Positions 1-6,299 of a stretch of DNA of 15,086 nt are shown here, one piece after another. This stretch comes from JBFHNV01 sp041593595 (lineage in GTDB: Bacteria; Pseudomonadota; Gammaproteobacteria; HK1). The translations under genes and the position numbers were made by a program. Numbering within the stretch: position 1 is the stretch's first letter; each line of letters starts with the position of its first letter. The notes under the pieces were generated by a model. That model was not told the origin of the DNA and did not search any database. It saw only the letters and a program-made list of their open reading frames with translations. Where the stretch lies: NCBI GenBank assembly GCA_041593595.1, contig JBFHNV010000146.1, positions 1 through 15,086 on the forward strand, given 5' to 3'.

Positions 1-55
1 CGGGGCCGGTCGCCACCTCCCGCGACCTCGGCCGTCTGCCCCGGCGCCTCCTCGG

Positions 56-1006
56 TCAGACGCCCGATGGCCGCGGGTGGCCCGTGGCGTCCAGCTTCGC
101 GCCCAGGCGCGCCAGCAGCCGGTCGAGCTCTGCCAGGTCGATGGCGTCCAGGCGCGGACCCGGCTCGCGGGCGGCGGCACAGGCGATGGCGCCGCGCCGG
201 CGCAGCACCTCCTTGCGCAGCGCGAGGCCGAAGCCGATCTGCTGCTCGTGGCGCAGCAGCGGGAGATACAGGTCGTAGAGATCCTCGGCGCCGTCCGCAT
301 CGCCGGCGGCGTGGCGACGCCACACCTCCACCAGCATGCCGGGGAAGGCAAAGCCGGTCATGATGCCGTCGGCGCCCCGGGCCAGCTCCTGGGGCACGTA
401 CAGGCCGCCGTTGCCCACCAGGATCGACACGCGGCGCAGCCCCGTCTCCGCCGCGCGCCGCAGGCGCGTGAGCTTCGCGAGGCCCGGCAGGTCCTCGTGC
501 TTGAACATCACCAGGCTCGGGTGGTCCGCGATGAGTCGGTTCACCACCTCCACCGACACGTGCACACCGGTGGTGGGCGGGTAGTCCTGCAGGCACACGG
601 GCACGTCCGGCCCGAGTCGCGCGAGCACCCGGGCGAACCAGCCGTGCACCTGGGCGTCGGTCTCCTGGCCGCGGTTGCCCGCCACCATCACGCCGGCGGC
701 GCCCGCGTCCATGCACCCGGAGCTGAAGCGCGCCAGGCGGTCCAGGCCCGCGTCGCTCACCCCGACGATCACCGGCACGCGGCCGTCCACGCGGGCGAGC
801 ACCCGGCGCGCGAGCACGCCGCGCTCCTCGTCGGAGAGCTTGGGCGCCTCGCCCATGACGCCCAGGATCGTCATGCCCTGCACGCCCTCGGCCAGGTAGA
901 AGTCCACCAGGGAGTCGACGCTCGCCAGATCCAGCGCGCCGCTGTCGTCGAAAGGGGTGGCGGCGATGACGTACACGCCCTTCGCCTCTTCGCTGAGTCG
1001 TTGCAT
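56..1006 (-). CDS. Dihydrodipicolinate synthase/N-acetylneuraminate lyase family protein
   Basis: A 316-residue class I (Schiff-base) aldolase or dehydratase-like TIM barrel of the DHDPS/NAL family, close to the usual length of about 300. What is seen: ATPF near residues 16-19, GVMGEAPKLSDEER from 49, Tyr142 in LQDYPPTTG (the position of the catalytic Tyr) and Lys169 in VMFKHEDLPG as the expected Schiff-base lysine. The GTTGE loop, whose Thr residues bind the pyruvate carboxylate in true DHDPS, reads GVMGE here. Lysine biosynthesis is therefore unlikely, and a catabolic 2-oxo acid lyase or dehydratase is more plausible. It is the last visible gene of the minus-strand cluster and starts 4 bp after the preceding flavoenzyme stop. 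No clear Shine-Dalgarno is seen, so translational coupling is likely. The family is certain; the substrate is unknown. Confidence 0.9.
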   Translation of the reverse strand: MQRLSEEAKGVYVIAATPFDDSGALDLASVDSLVDFYLAEGVQGMTILGVMGEAPKLSDEERGVLARRVLARVDGRVPVIVGVSDAGLDRLARFSSGCMDAGAAGVMVAGNRGQETDAQVHGWFARVLARLGPDVPVCLQDYPPTTGVHVSVEVVNRLIADHPSLVMFKHEDLPGLAKLTRLRRAAETGLRRVSILVGNGGLYVPQELARGADGIMTGFAFPGMLVEVWRRHAAGDADGAEDLYDLYLPLLRHEQQIGFGLALRKEVLRRRGAIACAAAREPGPRLDAIDLAELDRLLARLGAKLDATGHPRPSGV

Positions 1007-1010
1007 GTCG

Positions 1011-2219
1011 TCAGAGGAACAGCGTGTCCACGTCGAGGCCCAGCAGGTGGCGGCCCACCGTCTCGTAGTTGGTGTGGCGGCCCTGCACCTGCTGGGACAC
1101 GGCGTGGATGTCGCGGAAGCGGCGCTCGAAGGGCTGGCTCTGGAAGATGGCCGTGGCGCCGGCGAAGCGGTAGACCTGCTCCGCCACGTCGGTGGCCTCG
1201 TTGATGGCGTGGGTGGTGGCGAGACGCAGGCGTGCGCGATCCGCCATGGTCAGCTCGCCGGAGGCGTCCACCGTCTGCCACACCTGGTGCAGCTCCTGCT
1301 GCTGGAAGGCGCGCGCCGCGCCGAGCCGGGCCTCCAGCTCCGCGAGCCGGGTCTGCACCACGGGGCTCTCGCGCATGGCGCCGGCGCCCCGCGGCACCTT
1401 GTGGCGGGCCAGGTCCACCAGGTCGTCCAGCATCGCGCGGGCGATGCCCAGCGCCACACCCGAGAACACCGACGCGTACACGTTGGTGGTGGTGAATCGA
1501 TAGAGCGTCGCGTCCACGCGGCGCTCCGCGGGTGCGCCGCGGTCCAGCGTCAAGCCGTCCGCCACGAACAGGTCCTCCACCCCGTAGGCCTCGCTGCGGG
1601 TCGCCCGCAGGCCCAGCACGTGCCAGTCGTCGCCGATGTCGGCGACATGGCGGGGGAAGAGCGCGGTGCGCTGCACCGGCTGGCCCAGTTCATCGTGGCG
1701 CGGACTTCCGTCCGCCTCGTGCACCATGCAGTGGCCGCCGAGCCAGGTGGCATGGTGCTCGCCGCTGGCGAAGCCCCAGCGCCCGGTGATCCGGTAGCCG
1801 CCGTCGCAGGCCACAGCACGACCCTGGGCGCCGGCGCCCCAGGCCCGCACCGCGTCCGCGGGGCCGAACACCTGCCGCGCCTGCTGCGGATCCAGGTAGG
1901 CCGCCGACATGGCGCAGCCCGTGGCCTGCCCCAGGCACCAGGCCGCGCTGGCGTCGCCCATGGCGATGGTCTCGGTGACGCGGGCGAGGGCGTCGGGCGC
2001 GAGCTCGGCGCCGCCCAGGCTGCGCGGCAACGCCATGCGGAACAGCTCCGCGCCGTGCATGGCGGCCAGCACGTCCGCGGGCAGGGCGCGCTCAGCCTCG
2101 ATGCGTGGCGCCGCCTCCGCCAGCAGCGGCCGCAGCTCCCGCGCGCGCTCCAGGAACGTCTCAGCAGCCCCGGCCGCGACCACCGGGCGCACGCCCGCCA
2201 GGTCGGCGGGCGCGCTCAT
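1011..2219 (-). CDS. Acyl-CoA dehydrogenase-fold flavoprotein, probable FMNH2/FADH2-dependent monooxygenase
   Basis: A 402-residue protein of the acyl-CoA dehydrogenase superfamily, with the type-2 C-terminal domain found in group D flavin monooxygenases such as HsaA. The helical N-terminal part contains FRMALPRSLGGAEL near 60-73. The middle beta domain has YRITGRWGFASGEHHATW near 142-159 and LGLRATRS further on. The C-terminus carries FRDIHAVSQQVQGRH at about 368-382. Where dehydrogenases have YEGTSQIQ with the catalytic Glu, this protein has HAVSQQVQ, so that Glu is missing. This argues for oxygenation rather than acyl-CoA desaturation. Such enzymes usually need a separate flavin reductase, which is not visible here. 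The gene starts 24 bp after the cupin stop. The family is certain and the monooxygenase role is inferred. Confidence 0.85.
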   Translation of the reverse strand: MSAPADLAGVRPVVAAGAAETFLERARELRPLLAEAAPRIEAERALPADVLAAMHGAELFRMALPRSLGGAELAPDALARVTETIAMGDASAAWCLGQATGCAMSAAYLDPQQARQVFGPADAVRAWGAGAQGRAVACDGGYRITGRWGFASGEHHATWLGGHCMVHEADGSPRHDELGQPVQRTALFPRHVADIGDDWHVLGLRATRSEAYGVEDLFVADGLTLDRGAPAERRVDATLYRFTTTNVYASVFSGVALGIARAMLDDLVDLARHKVPRGAGAMRESPVVQTRLAELEARLGAARAFQQQELHQVWQTVDASGELTMADRARLRLATTHAINEATDVAEQVYRFAGATAIFQSQPFERRFRDIHAVSQQVQGRHTNYETVGRHLLGLDVDTLFL

Positions 2220-2243
2220 CGGCGCGGCGCCGGCTGCACGCGG

Positions 2244-2663
2244 CTACTCCGCCGCTTCGGTGGCCGACTCCGGCGCGTCGACGATGCGGGTCTTGAAGTT
2301 CGCCGGCGCCACCACCTCCAGCACCTCGAAGTCGCTGGAGCATTCGATCTCCTTGTGCGGGATCTGCGGCGGCTGCAGGATGCAGTCGCCCTTGCGGATG
2401 GTGTGCACGCCCTGGCCCGCGTACTCGAAGGTGGCCCAGCCGTTCAGCACCAGCACCAGCTGGAAGGTGCAGTCGTGCACGTGCCAGTGCTGCACCTCGT
2501 CCTTCTGCTTCTTGCCGTTGGCGCGGATGATGTGGGCGATGTAGTCGCCTCCGGTGGCGGCCTTGATGCCCAGATCCCGGTACTCGAAGATCTCGCGCAG
2601 CCCCTCGGTCCACTCGGCCTCGCTGGCCAGGTTGTGGACGAAATCCCACTGCTTGTCGCTCAT
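2244..2663 (-). CDS. Single-domain cupin protein
   Basis: A 139-residue single-domain cupin, typical in length for small metal-binding cupins. Motif 1 is QHWHVHDCTFQ, where His61 and His63 form the HxH metal pair and Gln68 sits at the third ligand position. Motif 2 is GDCILQPPQIPHKEIE, which supplies His103. It is probably cytoplasmic, since no signal peptide is seen. Cupins of this size act as dioxygenases, isomerases, decarboxylases or ligand sensors, and the sequence does not choose between these. The start is well fixed: GAGGAG lies at 2671-2678 on the minus strand, 7 nt before the ATG. It lies between the PrpD-type gene (72 bp gap) and the flavoenzyme gene (24 bp gap), so it probably belongs to the same catabolic pathway. 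Confidence 0.85.
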   Translation of the reverse strand: MSDKQWDFVHNLASEAEWTEGLREIFEYRDLGIKAATGGDYIAHIIRANGKKQKDEVQHWHVHDCTFQLVLVLNGWATFEYAGQGVHTIRKGDCILQPPQIPHKEIECSSDFEVLEVVAPANFKTRIVDAPESATEAAE

Positions 2664-2703
2664 GTGTCGCTCCTCCTCGTATGCGTCCTCATTCTCCCCG
2701 CAT
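2660..2703 (-). other. Chain of two overlapping mini-ORFs leading into the cupin gene
   Basis: Upstream of the cupin gene on the minus strand, a 4-codon frame (2703-2689, MRGE) ends in a TGA that overlaps the ATG of a 10-codon frame (2692-2660, MRTHTRRSDT). The TGA of that second frame overlaps the cupin ATG as ATGA. The tandem AGG AGG Arg codons of the second frame are also the cupin Shine-Dalgarno. The two starts sit in a 9-bp repeat (CATTCTCCC on the plus strand at 2690-2698 and 2701-2709). Their own ribosome sites are poorly spaced. This could be a translational coupling leader or chance. Confidence 0.2.
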
Positions 2704-2735
2704 TCTCCCGGCCCTCACAACCCGGGGCCCGCCGG

Positions 2736-4103
2736 TCAGCCGCCCGGTGCCTCGGCGGCCTCCATGAGGGCCCGCACGTCCGGGGCCCGGTCCAGGTCCC
2801 AGGCGCGCGCGATCACCTCGTCGGCGTCACATCCCGAACCACCCTCGCGGGCGAGTTCCCGCACCTTGGCCTCGATGTCCGCATCGGTCAGGGGCTTCCC
2901 CACGCTGCCCCGGGCGGCGAGCACCGTGGCCTCGTGCACGACTCCGCCGGTGGTCTCCACCCGCACCCTTGCCGCGCCGGTGGACAGCGACGGGTCCAGC
3001 TCGGCGCGCACCCGGGCGCGGAGATCCGTCACCTCCGGGTCGGTCACGCAGGCAGGCGAGAACTCGCTCACCCCCGCCCGGCCCCAGGTGAGCGCCACCG
3101 CGGCGGCATGGTGGATGCTGACCCGCGCGTCGCGCTCGTTGCCCACGACCCGGTCGCCCCGCGCCAGCAGCAGCGCGTCGCCGGAGACGGTCACCGCGCG
3201 CACCTGACCGGGCTCGATGCCGTGGACCTGGCGCAGCTCCAGGCAGGCATCCACCACCGCGTGCATGACGATGCCGCAGGGGTAGGGCTTGTAGGTGTTG
3301 CGGGCGAACTCCCAGTCCTCGCCGAGCGCGCCGGTGACGGCTTCCAGGCGCGGCACGTCGCCACAGGCCCGTGCCCAGCCCAGCGGGCCCTCGATGGCGG
3401 CGGGCGCAGCGGCGTAGCCGCGCTCGGCCAGCAGCGCCGCGAACAGGCCGTTGCGCGCGGCATTGCCCACCCCCACGTTCTTCGCTGCGGTGGACAGGTT
3501 CTCCACCAGACCCGCGGACTGGCTGGCGGCGATACCCAGGGCATGTCCGGTGCGCCCGCGGTCGAGGCCCAGCAGCCGCGCGCAGGCGGCGGCGGCGCCG
3601 AACACGCCGCAGGTGGCGGTGATGTGCCAGCCCCGGGCGTAATGGCCTGGCGACACGGCGTTGCCCAGCCGGCACGCCACCTCGGCGCCCAGCACGAAAG
3701 CCGCCAGCACCTCCGGGCCGGCCAGGCCGCGCGTCTGCGCCAGGGACAGTGCCGGCGGCGCCACCGGCGCGGTGGGGTGGATCACCGTGGCCAGGTGGGT
3801 GTCGTCGAAGTCCAGCAGGTTGCCGGCCACGGCGTTGACGAAGGCCGCGGCCATGGGGTCCAGGCGATCCACTCGCCCGATGAGCGTCGCCCGCCCGGGC
3901 CCGGAGTACCCGGACAGCACCGCCACCGCCTGCACCACCGCCGGATCATGCGGCACGCCCAGGGCGCAGCCGATGAAGTTCAGCAGCGCGCGCTTGCCCT
4001 CGTGGAGCATACGCGCCGGGACGTCCGCGGCTGCCGTGTCCGCCACGAAGGCGGCGAGGCGATCGCCCGCGAGGTCCGCGTGCGGTGCATGGTCCGCGGT
4101 CAC
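2736..4103 (-). CDS. MmgE/PrpD family dehydratase or decarboxylase
   Basis: A 455-residue protein of full family length (PrpD 2-methylcitrate dehydratase, MmgE, cis-aconitate decarboxylase). Seen: the family signature NLLDFDDTHLATVIHPTAP at about 95-113 (Asp100/Asp101, His109), GWHITATCG with His160, Lys208 in AAKNVGVGNAARNG, YKPYPCG at 271-277, and His281. These match in order and spacing the acidic, His, Lys and His active-site residues known in the cis-aconitate decarboxylase branch, as far as I recall; no alignment was made. The likely reaction is dehydration or decarboxylation of a tricarboxylate-like acid. The start is a GTG, 10 bp after the PuuD-like stop with only a weak GGGTGG before it, so coupling is likely. 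No other propionate genes (prpB, prpC) are nearby, so a methylcitrate role is not supported. Confidence 0.88.
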   Translation of the reverse strand: MTADHAPHADLAGDRLAAFVADTAAADVPARMLHEGKRALLNFIGCALGVPHDPAVVQAVAVLSGYSGPGRATLIGRVDRLDPMAAAFVNAVAGNLLDFDDTHLATVIHPTAPVAPPALSLAQTRGLAGPEVLAAFVLGAEVACRLGNAVSPGHYARGWHITATCGVFGAAAACARLLGLDRGRTGHALGIAASQSAGLVENLSTAAKNVGVGNAARNGLFAALLAERGYAAAPAAIEGPLGWARACGDVPRLEAVTGALGEDWEFARNTYKPYPCGIVMHAVVDACLELRQVHGIEPGQVRAVTVSGDALLLARGDRVVGNERDARVSIHHAAAVALTWGRAGVSEFSPACVTDPEVTDLRARVRAELDPSLSTGAARVRVETTGGVVHEATVLAARGSVGKPLTDADIEAKVRELAREGGSGCDADEVIARAWDLDRAPDVRALMEAAEAPGG

Positions 4104-4113
4104 TGGCCACCCG

Positions 4114-4896
4114 TCACGCGGGCAGCCGACGCGCGGCGCGGGCGCAGGCCACCTCGCCGAAGGCCCGATAGAGGGCCCGCGACAGGTTGTGCTCCTCGGG
4201 CTTCCACTCCGCGTGCCACTGCACGCCCACCGCGAACGCGCGGTCGTCGTCGAGCCGGATCCCCTCGATGACGCCGTCGTCCGACACGGCCTCCACCAGC
4301 ACCGAGGGCGCCACCGTGTCGATGCCCTGGCCGTGCAGCGAGTTCACCATCACCTGGCTCTCCCCGGCGAGGCGCTCGAACAGGCCTCCGGGAGTGAGCG
4401 TCACCGTGTGCTTGAGGGCGAAGATCTCCTCGTTGGTGACGTCGTCGTGGCGCGGCATCCGGTGGTCGCGCTTGCCGGGGAGCTGGTGCACCCGGTAGTG
4501 AAGGGTGCCGCCCAGGGCCACGTTGATCTCCTGGATGCCGCGGCAGATCCCGAACACCGGCACGCCGGCGTCGATGCAGGCGCGCACCAGGGGCAGCACC
4601 AGGGCGTCGCGGCCCGGGTCCACCGGCTCGTCGTCGGGAAACGGCGGGCCGCCGTAGTGATGCGGCTCCACGTTGGCGCGCCCGCCGGTGAGCACCAGCC
4701 CGTCCATGCGACGCACCAGGTCCGCCACGTCCAGGCGCCCGCCGAGGGGCGGCAGCAGCAGCGGGCAGCAGTCCACCATGGCACCCAGCGCCTCCACGTT
4801 GCGCTCGCCGGTGGCGTGCACCATGTGGCGCCGGTTGGCCGCCTCCAGGCGGCTGGCGGCGATGCAGATCAGGGGCTTGCAGGATGCGTCGGACAT
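4114..4896 (-). CDS. Class I glutamine amidotransferase-like, PuuD-type gamma-glutamyl hydrolase
   Basis: A 260-residue peptidase C26 protein resembling gamma-glutamyl-gamma-aminobutyrate hydrolase (PuuD, about 254 residues in E. coli). The nucleophile is Cys118 in VFGICRGIQEINVALGG. The triad is completed by His228 and Glu230 in GVQWHAEW. Other family marks are GLVLTGGRANVEPHHYG (67-82) and VNSLHGQGID (184-193). It would cleave a gamma-glutamyl amide in the cytoplasm. I chose the ATG at 4896 because family similarity begins there. The frame stays open as far as 5838, but the upstream part is out-of-frame sequence of the enolase-type gene. No Shine-Dalgarno is visible. The rest of the puu pathway is absent, so putrescine degradation is not indicated; the true substrate may be another gamma-glutamylated or amidated acid. 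Confidence 0.87.
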   Translation of the reverse strand: MSDASCKPLICIAASRLEAANRRHMVHATGERNVEALGAMVDCCPLLLPPLGGRLDVADLVRRMDGLVLTGGRANVEPHHYGGPPFPDDEPVDPGRDALVLPLVRACIDAGVPVFGICRGIQEINVALGGTLHYRVHQLPGKRDHRMPRHDDVTNEEIFALKHTVTLTPGGLFERLAGESQVMVNSLHGQGIDTVAPSVLVEAVSDDGVIEGIRLDDDRAFAVGVQWHAEWKPEEHNLSRALYRAFGEVACARAARRLPA

Positions 4897-4931
4897 GCGG
4901 GCACGGATGCGGCCGGGGGCGCGGACCCGTG

Positions 4932-4961
4932 ATGGTAGGGCCGCGCCGCCCGGCGCAACAA
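4932..4961 (-). promoter_or_regulatory. Weak candidate internal promoter before the PuuD-like gene
   Basis: On the minus strand TTGTTG (4961-4956) and TACCAT (4937-4932) are 18 bp apart, about 35 bp before the ATG at 4896. They match 3 of 6 and 4 of 6 sigma-70 consensus bases. They stand out only as AT-richer patches in a very GC-rich gap. Confidence 0.2.
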
Positions 4962-4998
4962 GCTGCCGGCCCACCGGCGGGAAGGGCGTTCCGGGCGT

Positions 4999-5030
4999 GG
5001 CGCGCGGCGGCGGATCCCGCCCCGCGCGCC
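4999..5030 (-). promoter_or_regulatory. Very strong hairpin directly after the enolase-type gene
   Basis: GGCGCGCGG at 4999-5007 is perfectly complementary to CCGCGCGCC at 5022-5030. Inside it GGCGG (5009-5013) pairs with CCGCC (5017-5021) around an ATC loop, leaving one bulged C at 5008. The stem abuts the stop codon of the gene at 5031-6170. No T-run follows it in the minus direction, so it is not a standard intrinsic terminator. It may protect the 3' end of the upstream message, pause polymerase or partly uncouple the first gene from the other five. Confidence 0.5.
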
Positions 5031-6170
5031 TCACACGTAGCAGGGCCCCTCGATGAGGGGATGCGCGGCCACGAAGTCCTCGTCCACATGGATGCCGTGC
5101 CCCGGCGCCTCCAGCGGACGCACGCAGCCGGCGGCGTCCAGACGGTAGGGGACGCCGCCGATGGCGTCGCGGAACGGGTTGTGACGGGCCACGTCGCCCT
5201 CGAAGTAGCCGGCGTTGTCCACCGCCGCCAGCAGGTGGATGGACGCGGCCATGTTGATGCCGGTGGCCGAGGTGTGGGGGTTGCACGATATCTTCCACGC
5301 CGAGGTCATCGCCGCGATGCGCATGCACTCGGTGACGCCGCCCGCCTTGGAGAGATCCGGCTGCGCGAAGCGCACCGCGCCGTCCTCCAGCAGGCGGGTG
5401 AAGTCGTAGCGGGTGAAATGGTTCTCGCCGGCTGCCAGCGGCACGTTCCCGAGCTTCGCGGCCTCCTTGTAGGCCCGGTGGTCGTGGGGCGGAAACGGCT
5501 CCTCCAGCCAGCCCACCGCGCACTCCTCGTAGGCCGGCATCACCCGGCGCACGTCGTCCAGGCCGTAGCCGGTGTTGCCGTCCACCAGGATCACCACCTC
5601 GTCCCCCACCGCGGCGCGCACCGCGCGCACCCGGGCGACGTCGCGCGCCGGGCTGTCGCCGACGCGAAGCTTGAGGGCCCGGTAGCCCTGCTCCACGTAG
5701 ATCTCCGCCTCGGCGGCCAGCGACGACGGCTCCTGCCAGCCCAGCGAGATCCCGCCCGCGTAGGCCTTGATGGGCCGGGAGGCGCCACCCAGCAGCCGGT
5801 ACAGGGGCCAGCCGCTGGCCTTGCCGCGGATGTCCCACAGGGCGATGTCGACTCCCGACAGCGCCATGGCCGCCGCCGCCCCCATGCCGTGGCTGGCCAG
5901 CTGCATGCGGTAGACCTTCGCCCAGACGCCAGCCACGTCCAGCGCGTCCATCCCCACCACGAGCTCGCTGATGGTGGTGTCGACGAGCCGCGCGATGGCG
6001 CCCGGGCAGCGGCCGTGGTGGGCCTCGCCCCAGCCGACGATGCCCTCGTCGGTGTCCACGCGCACCAGCACCGCGTCGCGCTTGACGGCGCGCCCGATGC
6101 CCAGGGTCACGTTCTGTCCCTCGGGGACGCGGTAGGAGACGGGCACGGCGCGCAGGGTGGTGATCTTCAT
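5031..6170 (-). CDS. Enolase-superfamily enzyme, mandelate racemase/muconate lactonizing type
   Basis: A 379-residue enolase-superfamily protein with the N-terminal capping domain (1-125) and a TIM barrel (about 130-355). Seen: ALKLRVG with Lys167 and Arg169 on the second strand; probable Mg ligands Asp197 (VDGN), Glu223 or Glu224 (WLEEPFPP) and Glu249 (GEN); Asp272 (QPDLSKAGG) with His299 (CNPHTSATG), which form the His-Asp dyad typical of the mandelate racemase subgroup; and Glu324. Known members abstract a proton next to a carboxylate, giving racemisation or sugar-acid dehydration. The usual KxK is KxR here, so single-base chemistry using His299, such as dehydration, is favoured, but this is inference. 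It is the first gene of the minus-strand cluster and diverges from cydA. Only a weak GGAA precedes the ATG. Confidence 0.9.
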   Translation of the reverse strand: MKITTLRAVPVSYRVPEGQNVTLGIGRAVKRDAVLVRVDTDEGIVGWGEAHHGRCPGAIARLVDTTISELVVGMDALDVAGVWAKVYRMQLASHGMGAAAAMALSGVDIALWDIRGKASGWPLYRLLGGASRPIKAYAGGISLGWQEPSSLAAEAEIYVEQGYRALKLRVGDSPARDVARVRAVRAAVGDEVVILVDGNTGYGLDDVRRVMPAYEECAVGWLEEPFPPHDHRAYKEAAKLGNVPLAAGENHFTRYDFTRLLEDGAVRFAQPDLSKAGGVTECMRIAAMTSAWKISCNPHTSATGINMAASIHLLAAVDNAGYFEGDVARHNPFRDAIGGVPYRLDAAGCVRPLEAPGHGIHVDEDFVAAHPLIEGPCYV

Positions 6171-6222
6171 GGCGGGTTCCGGTGCTGGCGGTGATCGGGG
6201 CTGACGAGATTCACGGGTCGCA

Positions 6223-6240
6223 GCGGGTCCGGAGACCCGC
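6223..6240. promoter_or_regulatory. Perfect 7-bp dyad in the divergent intergenic region
   Basis: GCGGGTC (6223-6229) and GACCCGC (6234-6240) form a perfect inverted repeat around CGGA. It lies 53 bp upstream of the enolase-type start and 59 bp upstream of cydA, so it could be an operator for either direction. A TAGGGT at 6260-6265 is a possible -10 box for cydA, but no -35 is convincing. No regulator gene is adjacent. Confidence 0.35.
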
Positions 6241-6299
6241 GAACCTGCCCCCGCGCTGGTAGGGTACTCACGTCACGAAGCACCCTCGCAGGAGCCGCG

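Noticed and set aside
1..55. Possible gene fragment at the left edge
   Set aside because: Too short, with no recognisable start, stop or motif.
2736..4103. Propionate (2-methylcitrate) operon
   Set aside because: Only a PrpD-family gene is present; prpB and prpC are missing and the neighbours are unrelated to that pathway.
957..4271. Open frame of 1104 codons on the plus strand opposite the catabolic cluster
   Set aside because: Its protein is rich in His, Arg, Gly and Val as expected for an antisense frame of GC-rich genes, resembles no family, and overlaps four well-supported genes.
4897..5838. Upstream extension of the PuuD-like frame
   Set aside because: It overlaps the enolase-type gene in another frame and reads as arginine/glycine-rich shadow sequence; family similarity starts at 4896.
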